In this document: positions 11,900-23,339 of the stretch, piece after piece
Position numbering within the stretch: position 1 is the first letter of the stretch
Layout of the letters: the number at the start of each line of letters is the position of its first letter
Origin: Pleurodeles waltl
Taxonomy: Eukaryota > Chordata > Amphibia > Caudata > Salamandridae
Assembly (NCBI RefSeq): GCF_031143425.1
Contig: NC_090451.1
Coordinates: 347,270,339 to 347,334,338 of the forward strand
Reading direction: 5' to 3'
DNA length: 64,000 nucleotides
The notes under the pieces: generated by a model
Databases searched by the model: none
What the model saw: the letters and a program-made list of their open reading frames with translations, nothing else
Told to the model about the DNA's origin: nothing
Program-made: the position numbers and the translations under genes

Positions 11900-13759
11900 G
11901 CCCACATTATGACATTGGCGGAAAAATGCCACTTACTGCCAACATACCGCTGCAGTGGCGGATATCTTTTCTCCATATTATGACACACACACCAATCCGA
12001 CAGAAAACTGCCACACACACAAATCCACCGGCCCAAAGGTCAGTGGTAAAGTGTCGGTCACAACACTCATACCGTTACGCCAACAAAACATTGCCCACCA
12101 TGTTATGACACTCGAATCACCACGGCGGACATTCAATGGTGCTAAACCATTGGCGGTACATGCCACTGTGCTCAGAATGGACACCCACATACAAAACAAA
12201 ACTACATTGGCCAATATTAAAAACACACACCTGACATTCATACACACACTACCCCCACATCACTATAAAACACACACCCACATTACCCACAACCCTTTGC
12301 CAACACCAAAAGACTGCAAGAGCTAGCAATCGACATCACAGAGACAACTATACACACACCACTTACACCCATATATCACTCACGCACCCCACATCACACC
12401 CCCACCACATTACTCAACACACTTTTACCAACACACAACAAACAACACCGATGGCCCCACAAAGACACCCCTGTTTCACTGAGGAGGAGTTAAGGGTCAT
12501 GGTGGAGGAAATTGTCAGGGTAGAGCCACAGCTGTTTGGAGCACAGGTACAGTCGATTTCCAACGCCCGGAAGATGGAGCTATGGCGGAGAATTGTGGAC
12601 AGGGTGAACGCCGTTGGACAGCACCCAAGAACAAGGGATGACATCAGGAAGAGGTGGAACGACCTACGGGGGAAGGTATGTTCCATAGGATCAAGGCACC
12701 AGCTTGCCATACAGAGGACTGGCGGTGGACCTCCACCTCCTCCCCCACAGCTCACAGCATGGGAGGAGCAAGTCTTGGCATTACTGCATCCTGAGGGACT
12801 CGCTGGAGTAGCTGGAGGACTGGACACTGTTAAGTCAACATTTACTACCTATCACCCCCTCCCCATACCAGCATGCCATCTCACACCCTCATCCTCACTC
12901 CCATCACTCCACTCCATCCCACGCACTGCACCTCCACATATGACTAACCCCAATACCAACCCCTGAATGCTATACCAATGCATAGACATCCCTCCCAGCC
13001 TTGCATGAACACCCATCACCAAAGCATGCACAGCATAAGGAAACTAATAATCCAACAATACATCACCATACACAAACAAAGGTAGCAGGGCAACAGCAAC
13101 CATAGAGGGGAAGCCAGGGATGTACAATATGTCATACACATGAAGCATAATACATAACTTACATCCCTACAGGTACCCCAGCCAATGTCAGTGGAGAGGA
13201 AATGCCATGACCATCCAGTCCCCCAACATAAGATGCCCCCAGTAGTGACAGTAACTCTGGATTTCTGGATCTGGATGACCTACCTGGCCCATCAGGGACC
13301 ACTAAACAGCAAGCCACCCAAGCCCAGTCACAGCCCATCACAGAGCCTCCCCCATCAGGATCCAACACCACAGGAAAGACACAACATACCCACACCTCTG
13401 TCCCCAGGACATGTCAATCAGCAGTGTGCCCACCTGTACAGGGACCCCAGTCCACACCCCACCCCCAAGACAATCGGGGACCTGGGGTCAGTGGGCACAC
13501 CATTCAGGGGACACAGGCACAGGCCAACAGGGACACTGCTGTGCGCCAGGGGGAGGACAGGGGCAGGGAACCGACTCTCCAAGAGGCACTCACCAAGATC
13601 CTGGGAGCCTACCAACATTCCCAGGACACGATGGGCCAGATCCTAGACAACATGCAGTAGAACAGGTGACTGCAGGAGGAACAGTATCAGGGGATCAGGG
13701 AGGACTTGCAGGCCTTTAACACCAACACGATCTCCATATCAGAGGTGCTGGCAGACATA

Positions 13760-13960
13760 GGCCCTCATTCTGACCCTGGCGGTCGGTGATAAAGCGGCGG
13801 CCAAGCCGCCAACAGGCCGGCGGTCTAAAATATGCAATTCTGACCCTGGCGGGAACCGCCAACACAGCCCGCCAACTTAACACTCCGCCCGCCACAGCGG
13901 AACAAACAAACAGCGCGGCGGTTCCCGCCAACAGCCAGGCGGCAGACAATGTACCGCCCA
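13760..13960. repeat. Element B left TIR and GC-rich subterminal region
   Basis: The TIR is followed by overlapping CCGCC/GGCGG palindromes. The core 'TTCTGACCCTGGCGG' occurs twice, at about 13769 and 13841, as an internal direct repeat of the terminus. The same region is recognisable, inverted, at the right end of element D (about 36340-36470). Repeated subterminal motifs are plausible binding sites for the element's own Myb-like proteins, which is inference. Confidence 0.75.
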
Positions 13961-14639
13961 CCCTATTACGACCCACCAATCTGCCACCTTTTCCGGGGCG
14001 GGAGCACCGCCGATAAGAACACGGCGGAAACAGACTACGAACGGGAAAACGCTCACCTCTACGCACTCCACGCGAGATTCCGGCAGCATGGAACCAGAGT
14101 TGCAGGTCATCCCCGCACTCCTATTCCTGCTCATATACCAGGAGCACGCCCGGCGGCGCGGAAGACATCGGTGAGTACTGCACCTACGACACAGGGGAGG
14201 GAAAAGATTACCGGCACACACCCACCCACCCACACCCACTACAACACACACATCAATGCATTCCCACAGATCACTGTCACAACCCACAAACCACCCCCCT
14301 CCGAAATAATGCAAAGACCAAAAGAAGAGATCATAAACGGGCAGATATATTGAAATATGGACACCAGTAATCACAATAAATAAATAAACTATATACAAAA
14401 TATATACAGCTACTAAATGTAGTCCAACCACTGTCCGTGGATCACAGGGTTCCTGTGCAAAGGGGCAAGGCCCAGTCCCACGACAAGAACTCCACGGAGA
14501 GAACACTGCAGGGGCATCAGAAAGAAAATCAGACAGGCACCTCAGGGGGAAGGGAAGGGGGGGCACCTCAGCCACTTGAGTACACGACGCCAGATCCACG
14601 AGGGGACTCCATGACCACTGGCCCATCCTGGGGAGAGCA

Positions 14640-15178
14640 AAGCCACAGTCCAAACAGTCCATACAGTGGGTGGCCTGCCCACTGGGCCATCCTGGGGAGA
14701 GCAAAGCCACAGTCCATACAGTCCATACAGTGGGTGGTCTGCCCACTGGGCCATCCTGGGGAGAGCAAAGCCACAGTCCAAACAGTCCATACAGTGGGTG
14801 GCCTGCCCACTGGGCCATCCTGGGGAGAGCAAAGCCACAGTCCAAACAGTCCATACAGTGGGTGGCCTGCCCACTGGGCCATCCTGGGGAGAGCAAAGCC
14901 ACAGTCCATACAGTCCATACAGTGGGTGGCCTGCCCACTGGGCCATCCTGGGGAGAGCAAAGCCACAGTCCAAACAGTCCATACAGTGGGTGGCCTGCCC
15001 ACTGGGCCATCCTGGGGAGAGCAAAGCCACAGTCCAAACAGTCCATACAGTGGGTGGCCTGCCCACTGGGCCATCCTGGGGAGAGCAAAGCCACAGTCCA
15101 TACAGTCCATACAGTGGGTGGCCTGCCCACTGGGCCATCCTGGGGAGAGCAAAGCCACAGTCCATACAGTCCATAACA
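14640..15178. repeat. 64-bp minisatellite in element B (~8.5 copies)
   Basis: A unit containing 'gggccatcctggggagagca' repeats with a 64-bp period, nearly identical between copies. The complement is homologous to the 64-bp array of element D (35301-35590) and the shorter array of element C (45601-45740). Long open frames in several frames of both strands result from repeat units without stops and are not genes. Confidence 0.9.
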
Positions 15179-15269
15179 GACCCCACTGCCACTGGAGGAG
15201 GCAAGTTGGCCAGAGGACATCCTGCAGCCCTGCCCGAGATAGATCCTGCCCTGCCACGTCTGCCAAAGG

Positions 15270-16095
15270 GCCAGCGGTTCTTGCCTTGAAGGGCCCAGTT
15301 CAGCGGTTCCTGAGACGGCGGGGCCCAGTTCAGCGGTCCTTGCCCTGAAGGGCCCAGTTCAGCGGTGCTTGAGACGGCGGGGCCCAGTTCAGCGGTCCTT
15401 GCCCTGAAGGGCCCAGTTCAGCGGTTCTTGAGACGGCGGGGCCCAGTTCAGCGCTCCTTGCCTTGAAGGGCCCAGTTCAGCGGTGCTTGAGACGGCGGGG
15501 CCCAGTTCAGCGCTCCTTGCCTTGAAGGGCCCAGTTCAGCGGTGCTTGAGACGGCGGGGCCCAGCGGAGCGGTTCTTGAGACGGCGGGGCCCAGCGGAGC
15601 GGTGCTTGAGACGGCGGGGCCCAGTTCAGCGCTCCTTGCCTTGAAGGGCCCAGTTCAGCGGTGCTTGAGACGGCGGGGCCCAGTTCAGCGCTCCTTGCCT
15701 TGAAGGGCCCAGTTCAGCGGTGCTTGAGACGGCGGGGCCCAGCGGAGCGGTTCTTGAGACGGCGGGGCCCAGCGGAGCGGTGCTTGAGACGGCGGGGCCC
15801 AGTTCAGCGCTCCTTGCCTTGAAGGGCCCAGTTCAGCGGTGCTTGAGACGGCGGGGCCCAGCGGAGCGGTTCTTGAGACGGCGGGGCCCAGTTCAGCGGT
15901 GCTTGAGACGGCGGGGCCCAGTTCAGCGGTCCTTGCCCTGAAGGGCCCAGTTCAGCGGTTCTTGAGACGGCGGGGCCCAGTTCAGCGCTCCTTGCCTTGA
16001 AGGGCCCAGTTCAGCGGTGCTTGAGACGGCGGGGCCCAGTTCAGCGGTCCTTGCCTTGAAGGGCCCAGTTCAGCGGTTCTTGAGACGGCGGACGG
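15270..16095. repeat. ~30-bp minisatellite in element B
   Basis: Alternating subunits containing 'gagacggcggggcccag' and 'cttgccttgaagggcccag', each ending in 'ttcagcg' or 'cggagcg', repeat without interruption. The complement matches the 30-bp array of element D at 34740-34990 ('accgctgaacagggcaccgcc'). It starts just 3' of the gene 3 stop codon, so it probably lies in the gene 3 3' UTR. Confidence 0.9.
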
Positions 16096-16155
16096 TCTAT
16101 GGCCAACTGCTAATTGCCTGGTGGTGCCCTCCTGGGCAGCGGGGATGGTGCTCCT

Positions 16156-19100
16156 TCACTGCCCACCTGGGCTGTGGGTGGTGGGGCCCTCCTGGCCAGC
16201 TGGGCTGGGTCCTCCCTGGGCAGCGGCTATGGGGTTGGTGGGCTCTCCCGGGGCAGCTGTGCCGGTTCCTCCAGGGGCAGCGGCTATGGGGGTTGTGGGC
16301 TCCTCCTGGGCAGCAGGCCTGCTGCCTGACCTCTCCGACTTGCTGCCCTTGCCCTCCTTAGTCGTCGGCCTGTGGCCCTTTCCTCCCTTTGGAGCTGTGG
16401 CTGGTGACTGTCTCTGGGTGGTGTCCGGGGGGGATGTAGAAGGCGGGCTCCTGCGGCGCCCCTTCCGCCTTCTGCTCCTCTTCCCAGGGGGTGGGCTGGC
16501 TGTCCCCTTGCTGCTGGGCGAAGATCCAGACATGCGGGCTGGCGGGCTCCAATACCCCTGCACCCTTGTCAAGGGGGCTGCAGGGCTGGTGGTGGCTGAG
16601 GTGCTCTTCTTACCCCGACGAGAAGGAGGGGGGGGCTCAGGGTCAGGAAAGAAGTTAGTAGTGGCGAGGAAGAGCTTCTTGGGACAATGGAGAGTGGTAG
16701 GTACAGTGGGAATGGGAGTGGAGGGAGAGGATGTGGTTGTAGGTGAGTCACGTTTGCTGTCTTTGGGTGCAGGTGCAGGAGGGATAGGCTGTCGTGAGGT
16801 GGATGGCTGTTGGGTGGGTGGGTGGCTGCGTTTGTGTGGTGTGAAAGAGGGGGTGACAGACACAGTGGGAGAGGACACAGGGGACGTGTAAATGGCAGTG
16901 GGGGTGGTGACTGCACGTGTGCGGACTGGAGTGGAGGGTGTGCTGGTGATGGAAACACTGGCTGATGGTGAGGTGAATGGAGGTGTGAGTGTAGACGTCA
17001 CAGGGAGGGAGGAGGGAGACGAGGAGGTGGGGGTCACAGAGGTGGTAGTGACTGTTGGCATGTCTGCATCGGAATGTTGTGTGTGTGAATGTCTGCGTGA
17101 TCTGTGGTGCTTATGTTTGGATGAGCTTCTCTTGGGTGTTGAGGTGTGTGCAGGCTGGTCTGATGGTGTGGGTGGGACAGGCAGAGGAACAGGAGACTGG
17201 GAGGAGGGAGTTAGTAGAGGCAGGCAGGAGACAGGGACAATGGCTGCCGTCAGTGCTGAGGCCAGAGCCTGGAACGATCGCTGATGGGCAGCCTGACCCG
17301 AATGAATGCCCTCCAGGTACGCATTGCTGCGATGAACCTCCCTCTCCACCCCCTGGATGGCATTCAAAAGGGTAGTCTGCCCAACAATGAGCGTTCGGAG
17401 GAGGTCAATGACCTCCTCACTGAGGGCAGCGGGGGTAACAGGGGCAGGGCCTGAGGTGCCTGGGGCGAAGGAGATGCCCGGCTTCCTGGCAGAGCGGGCA
17501 CGGGGCGAACGCTGAGGAGCTGCTGGGAGGGCGGAGATGGTGCGCTGGGTGGCGGCTGTACCTGTAATGGCGGGGGCACGGATGGTGCCACCCCCGCAAG
17601 GGAGCCCCCTTCCGAGGACGTGTCCGTGTCGCTGCAGGCTCCAGTCATCCCCGTCGTGGAGCTCCCCTCGCCCTCCGTCTCACTGGTCCAGTCTGACTCT
17701 GTGGCATGGCCCTCCTGGGCCATGTGAGATGCAGCTCCCTCCTGCCCCGATGCCACTTCTCCTCCGCCTGATGATGCTGATGCACACAAGCACAGAAAGA
17801 CAAACAAAAAGGGGGGGGGAGAGAGAAATAAAGGGATATTGAGTACATGGATCTCCGGTACAGTTAGCGGACATGACAGACACAGATGCCCCCTGCACTA
17901 AGTTGCGCACTTGGGGTCCGCTACGCATTCCGTGGAACATGCCCTACACGCCTAGAGTTGACAACTGCACCCATGGATGACACGGCCCAGGGATGGTTGT
18001 ACTGACAAACTACTGAGGGTGGTGGCTGGGGACACAGGGGCTTACGGGGGTGCCCAGCCTACAGATATCGCCCTGGCCTAGGGGGACCCCCAGCCATCCT
18101 CCCCCAACCAGACACCTCCACTGCGCGACAACAGAGTAGATAATGCTTGTACTCACCCCCTTGTGTCTGCTGTGCTGCCCTCACGCGCCCATCCAATTCA
18201 GGGTAGGCCACCGCCAGGATCCGGAACATCAGGGGGCTCAGTTGACGGCAGGCACCCCGCCTACGTTGGGAGGCCATCCCCAGCAGAGACTCGGCGGTCT
18301 TCTTGGTCCCGCGGCGGATGTCCTCCCACCTCTTGCGGCAGTGGGTGCCCCGTCGATGGTGGACCCCCAGGGTCCGGACTTCCTTGGCGATGGCACGCCA
18401 AATCCCGATCTTCTCATGGGCGCGGACCTATGTGACACGTACAGGGAGGGAGAAATACCACGTTCAAGTTTGTCAGCATTTTCCTTTCCAGTGGCCCAAC
18501 GCCCCCCATCCCCGCCAGGCCCCCCGCCATGCCCAACATGCCCCCCATCCCCGCCAGGCCCCCCGCCATGCCCCCCGCCAGGCCCAACATGCCCCCCATC
18601 CCCGCCAGGCCCCCCGCCAGGCCCAACATGCCCCCCATCCCCGCCAGGCCCCCCGCCATGCCCCCCGCCAGGCCCAACATGCCCCCCATCCCCGCCAGGC
18701 CCCCCGCCAGGCCCAACATGCCCCCCATCCCCGCCAGGCCCCCCGCCATGCCCCCGCCAGGCCCAACATGCCCCCCATCCCCGCCAGGCCCCCCACCAGG
18801 CCCAACATGCCCCCCATCCCCTCCAGGCCCCCCGCCATGCCCCCCGCCAGGCCCAACATGCCCCCCATCCCCGCCATGCCCCCCGCCAGGCCCAACATGC
18901 CCCCCATCCCCGCCAGGCCCCCCGCCAGGCCCCCCGCCAGGCCCAACATGCCCCCCATCCCCGCCATGCCCCCCGCCAGGCCCAACATGCCCCCCATCCC
19001 CGCCAGGCCCCCCGCCAGGCCCCCAAGCCAGCCAGTGTCCCCAAATCCAGATTGAATTAAACTCACTTGTTGGTCTGGAGGACCGTAGAGTAGCGCATAC

Positions 19101-19180
19101 TGGGGGAGGACCCCATCCACGAGTTTCTCCAACTCCTCTCCAGTGAAGGCAGGGGCCCTTTCCCCAGGTGCAGCAGCCAT
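16156..19180 (-). pseudogene. Element B gene 3: second Myb/SANT-like protein, one frameshift
   Basis: Three exons: 19180-19067 (114 nt), 18427-18157 (271 nt) and 17776-16156, with GTGAGT donors and ATAG/TCAG acceptors matching those of elements A, C and D. Exons 1-2 encode a Myb/SANT-like domain (AFTGEELEKLVDGVL, IWRAIAKEVRTLG, CRKRWEDIRR) unlike gene 1 in sequence. Exon 3 holds an acidic Ser/Thr-rich stretch, a helical segment with NAIQGVEREV, a Ser/Thr/His-rich region, KKLFLATTNFFP, a basic cluster GKRSRRRKGRRR (likely nuclear signal) and a C-terminal repeat tail. A 1-bp deletion near 17565-17572, relative to A, C and D, shifts frame. Without it the three exons would total 2007 nt, about 668 residues. 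Role in transposition is inferred from context. Confidence 0.75.
18480..19035. repeat. Pro-codon-like minisatellite inside gene 3 intron 1 of element B
   Basis: Units built from 'cccccatccccgccagg' and 'ccccccgccaggcccaacat' repeat about 15 times. The array lies between the intact donor at 19061-19066 and the acceptor at 18428-18429, so it is intronic. It reads as Gly/Met/Leu-rich or Pro-rich 'protein' in most frames purely because it lacks stop codons. Intron 1 of C (about 217 nt) and A has no such array. Confidence 0.85.
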
Positions 19181-19674
19181 TGTCCCTTCCAGACCGAGGT
19201 CACAGCAACACTTGCAGTATAGGTCCTCTCCTGTGAAAGTTCAAGTCGCAAGTGGATAAGTAGATAGAAAATGGCGGTCACGTCCGCGGCGGTGCGTACC
19301 GCGGCGGTGCGTCCCGCCACCGCCGGCGCCCTTCGCCATTGGCTCCTGAAACCCATAGGCTTCAATGTTAACCAATGCGGCTTTGCGCCGCGGTCTTCGC
19401 CCGCCGCCCGCCGCGGTGTGCCACGCCAGCGCATTGACCTCACATCCCATTGTCACACTTCACAGGTCAGGCAGCCGCCATTTCCAGGGCCCACATGGCT
19501 CAATTTCAACTGCGTCACACAGGCCTAGGCCTTGCATAGCCACTCAGACACGCCATTCACTGCATAGAGAATCGTATACTGTGCTAGCTGTGAGTACGTA
19601 CCTGTGGGTTGCTTGACTGTGTGCTCCATGTTGTCCTTCCTAGGCACCGTCCGCTGGGTTGGGCGAGGAGACGG
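19181..19674. promoter_or_regulatory. Bidirectional promoter region between gene 3 and HARBI1 (element B)
   Basis: The 494 bp separate two divergent starts. The part next to gene 3 has a block reading 'agatagaaaatggcggtca' that is conserved in element A (about 25430-25455) and C (about 41680-41705), followed by GC-rich 'cgcggcggtgcgt' repeats. AAAATGGCGG resembles a YY1 site. A spliceable acceptor, TTGTCCTTCCTAG, ends at about 19644, suggesting a 5' non-coding exon for the transposase gene. No TATA box was seen. Confidence 0.5.
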
Positions 19675-20679
19675 ATGAATCCTCCCGTGTACCGACCGCT
19701 GGTGGACCTGTCGACAATGGAAGAACGCCACATTATCCTGACCTACCGTCTTAACCGTGCCACTATCCATGAACTGTGTGCCCAGCTGGAGCCCGACCTG
19801 ATGTCCCCCATCCGCCAACCCACAGGGATTCCCCCTCTGGTGCAGGTCATGTCAGTACTCCATTTCTTGGCAAGTGGGTCATTTCAGACAACCGTGGGAA
19901 TTGCTTCTGGGATGTCTCAGCCCATGTTTTCGAAGGTGTTATCCAGAGTGTTGTCTGCCCTGATGAAATCCGTGAGGAGCTACATCATTTTCCCTGAGGT
20001 GGGCGAATTGGCTACAGTGAAGGGTGATTTCTACACCCTTGGACATATTCCCAACGTAATTGGTGCCATTGATGGGACCCATGTGGTTTTGGTTCCCCCA
20101 AGAGACAGGGAGCAGGTGTACAGGAACAGAAAAAATTACCATTCAATGAACATCCAGGTGGTGTGTTTGGCTGACCAGTACATCTCGCATGTAAATGCCA
20201 AATTCCCAGGGTCAGTGCATGACGCCTACATCCTAAGGAATAGCAGCATCCCTTACGTGATGGAACAGCTACAGAGACACCGTGTATGGCTAGTGGGGGA
20301 CTCTGGGTACCCCAACCTGTCGTGGCTACTGACCCCAGTAAGGAATCCCCGGACCAGGGCAGAGGAACGGTACAATGAGGCCCATGGGCGTACTAGGAGG
20401 GTGATCGAACGCACCTTTGGCCTCCTAAAGGCCAGGTTTAGGTGCCTGCATATGACAGGTGGATCCCTAATGTACTCACCTAAGAAGGTGTGTCACATCA
20501 TCGTGGCCTGCTGCATGCTTCACAACCTGGCTTTGCGCCGCCAGGTGCCTTTCCTGCAGGAGGATGGTCGAGACGGTGGTGTTGTGGCAGCGGTGGAACC
20601 TGAGGAGAGTGACGAGGAGGAAGACGACGGGGCTGAAACAGACAACAGGGACAGAATCATTGAACAGTACTTCCAATAG
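19675..20679 (+). CDS. HARBI1-like: Harbinger transposase (HARBI1-type DDE nuclease), element B
   Basis: The frame from the ATG at 19675 gives 334 residues, close to vertebrate HARBI1 (about 350). Family role: DDE-type nuclease that excises the element and inserts it at 3-bp targets, acting in the nucleus with a Myb-like partner. An N-terminal helical region (residues 1-110) precedes the catalytic core. Expected acidic residues are present: Asp133 in GAIDGTH, Asp209 in GDSGYP and Glu245 in VIERTFGLLK, with PGSVHDAYILR between. The tail is acidic (EESDEEEDDG). No stop or frameshift is seen, and the intron present in copies A and C is absent. I chose ATG 19675 because upstream in-frame sequence has no ATG and includes a likely splice acceptor. 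Its 3' end faces gene 1, 508 bp away. Confidence 0.9.
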   Translation: MNPPVYRPLVDLSTMEERHIILTYRLNRATIHELCAQLEPDLMSPIRQPTGIPPLVQVMSVLHFLASGSFQTTVGIASGMSQPMFSKVLSRVLSALMKSVRSYIIFPEVGELATVKGDFYTLGHIPNVIGAIDGTHVVLVPPRDREQVYRNRKNYHSMNIQVVCLADQYISHVNAKFPGSVHDAYILRNSSIPYVMEQLQRHRVWLVGDSGYPNLSWLLTPVRNPRTRAEERYNEAHGRTRRVIERTFGLLKARFRCLHMTGGSLMYSPKKVCHIIVACCMLHNLALRRQVPFLQEDGRDGGVVAAVEPEESDEEEDDGAETDNRDRIIEQYFQ

Positions 20680-21187
20680 GACACAGGTAACATTTCAAAG
20701 ATAATTTAGTAAATGTTAACTACTCTCCAGCATCTCTGCTGCCTGTCTATTTGCCCCAGTGTATGATGACTGAGTTTTGGCTTTTCCCTCCCTATTTCAG
20801 ATCTGGGGTCCCCACTACGAGTCCTGTGCTTCGTTTCCCCATGGACTACAGCTTTGTGGCAGCTGTTTGTTGACTTCACCATGTACAAGGACATATTTGC
20901 ACTGCCATGTCAATTACAATCTATTGAAATCACAGCCAGACTCCAGATATTTTGGTGCAAAATTGGTGTTTATTGAAGTGCTCAAAATGGGATGGGTGGT
21001 TTGAAGTGAGTGGGGGCTATGGTGAAGGAATGTCCATGGCAGAGTCCAGAGTAACAGTCACACAGGTGCATTGTCCAGAGGCCTGTGGAGAGATGGAGCA
21101 TGGGCAGTTCAAGGATGGACAGGGTGACAATGTGGGACAGTGGGATGACATCAGGTGGTATCCATTGCTGGCGGGGGTCTTGACATC

Positions 21188-22778
21188 CTACTCTGTCTTC
21201 TTGCGAGATCTCATGGCCCTCTTGCGGGGTGGTTCTTCTCCTGCAGGAGGTGGGGGTCTGGTGGGCTGCTGCTGTGCGGGGGCCTCCTGTCCACTAGCGC
21301 CGGCGGAGGTGGTTGGCTGTTCTTGGTCCAGGCTAGTGGCAGGGGCCCTTGGGTGTTGTTCAGTGTCCGCCCTGGTGTTTACGAGGTCCTGCAGCAGCCC
21401 TACCATGGTAACCAGGGTGGTGTTGATGGCTCTGATGTCCTCCCTGTACCCCCGATAGTGTTCCTCCTGCAGTGCCTGGATCTCCTGGAACCGGGCCAGT
21501 ACCGTCGCCATCGTCTCCTGGGAGCGGTTGTATGCTCCCATGATGGTGGTGAGGACCTCGTGGAGAGTGGGTTCCCTGGGCCTCTCCTCCCCCCCCTGTC
21601 GCACAGCTGCCCTCCGAGTTCCCCTGTTTCCCTGGGCCTCTGCCCCCTGGCCGGTGTGCCCACTACCACTGCCCCCAGGTCCCTGTTGTTGTTGGGGTGG
21701 TGGGTTATCCTGGGTGCCCTGTAGTGGTAGACACACCGCAGATTGACGCGCCCTGGAGACAGAGGCATGGGCCCGCTGGGTGGGAGCTGTGCTGGTGTTC
21801 CCAGAGGGGTTAGGGTCTGTAGTGGCCTGGGCCTGTGTGAGGGGAACCGACTGTCCAGAGGTCCCCGATGGTCCGGGCTGGTCATCGGTGTCCAGGTCGA
21901 CAGAGCTGCTGTCATCGCTGACGGCCTCTTGGGTGGGGGGTGTGGAGAATTCTGGCCCCTCCGCCGCGGTGTGTTGACGGTCGGGTCCTGCAGGGGTATA
22001 GAGGTATGGTTATAGTTTCAATGTGTGGCATATGGGTGTATCTGTGGGTTCTCGTGTCCCCAAGTGCTGGCATTCGTGTGTGGGGGCTTTGGTGAGGGTG
22101 GCTTGTGGGGGGGATGTGTATATGCATTGGGCATGCTTTGGTGATGGGTGTCCATGCTTAGTGGACGCATGCAGGCCTAGGTTTTGGGATGTGTGGGTTG
22201 TGATGGTGAGACATTGGCGGGGAATAGGTGTGCTGGGGGTGGGGGTGAGGATGGTGGTGGGGGTGAGGATGGTGGTGGGGGTGAGGGTGGGGGTGAGGAT
22301 GGGGGTTGGGGTGAGGGTGGGGTTCGAGGATGGGGGTGAGGGTTGGGGTCTGATTTGGCATGCAGGTGGGGGGGAAGCAGTATTGAAGCTTCAACTTACC
22401 AGTATCCATTCCTCCGCCGACTCCTGCGAGGCCGTCAGGATGCAGGATGTTCAAGACTTCCTCCTCCCATGATGTGAATTGTGGGGGTTGAGGTGGGGGT
22501 CCTCCGCCAGTCTTCTGCACGGCGATGTTGTGCCTGGATACCATGGAACGCACCTTCCCCCGTAGGTCGTTCCATCGCTTCCTGATGTCTTCCCGATTTC
22601 TGGGGTGCTGTCCCACTGCGTTCACCCTGTCGACAATCCTCTGCCATAGCTCCGTCCTCCGGGCAATGCTGGTGTATTGTATCTGTGGGCCGAACAGCTG
22701 GGGCTCTACCCGAACGATTTCCTCCACCATGACCCTGAGTTCTTCGTCTGTGAAGCGGGGTTGTCTTTGGGGTGCCAT
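21188..22778 (-). CDS. Element B gene 1: Myb/SANT-like DNA-binding protein, two exons, intact
   Basis: Exon 1 is 22778-22400 (379 nt) and exon 2 is 21987-21188 (800 nt), joined by a GTAAGT donor at 22399 and a CCCCTGCAG acceptor. The joined frame is open for 392 residues. Residues 1-110 form a Myb/SANT-like domain: FTDEELRVMVEE, ELWQRIVDRVN, RKRWNDLRGKV. A Pro-rich linker and FTSWEEEVLNILHPDGLAG follow. Exon 2 gives an acidic segment (SDDSSSVDLDTDD), a Gln/Pro region, a probable coiled coil around residues 260-330 (LARFQEIQALQEEHYRGYREDI) and a C-terminal basic nuclear-signal-like PPRKRAMRSRKK. Known Harbinger Myb proteins bind element ends and import the transposase; I infer the same role. 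NCBI-style names for such relatives are often 'Myb/SANT-like' or NAIF1-like. Confidence 0.88.
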
Positions 22779-23339
22779 GGGGTGGTGTGTATGATGTGTG
22801 GGGTGGAGTATGTGTATTTAAGTGAGTTGAGTGTGGTGGTGTGTGTTGTTTTGTGTGTGGATAGTGTGTGGGTGATGGTGTTGAGTGGCTGTGGCTGTTA
22901 TTTTTTGGATGCTGGTGTCTCGCTCTTGCCTTCTTTACGAATTTTTTAGCGTAGGGGTTTGTGGGTGATGTGGGTGTGTGTTTTATATTGTTTTGTGTGT
23001 GTGGGAGTGGTGTGTGTATGTGTATCAGGTGTGTGGGATTCAAATCGTCCAATGTGGCTGAGTTTTGTTCGTTTGTGTGTATTCTGACCGCGGCGGTGTG
23101 TCCCGCCAATGGAATACCGCGTTTGAATGACCGCCGCGTGGATTCGTGGGTCGTAATGGCATGGGCGTATTTCTGTTGGCGTGACGGTGGAGGTTTTGTC
23201 ACCTCCACCTTTCCGCCGACCGCTGGTCTGGCGGTCTGTTGTGGCGGTCGGATTTTCGGAGGTTTGCCTTCTGCGGGTCAGAATGACCGTGGCGGGTTTC
23301 CGCGACCGCGGCGGGATTATGGAGGATTTCTGACCGGCG

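Noticed and set aside
13877..15348. Long open frames (up to 447 residues) on both strands
   Set aside because: They run through the 64-bp minisatellite and GC-rich subterminal zone; all frames are open because the unit lacks stops and its length is not a multiple of three.
18238..19146. Gly/Met/Leu-rich and Pro-rich 'proteins' on both strands
   Set aside because: Produced by the intronic minisatellite between conserved splice sites of gene 3.
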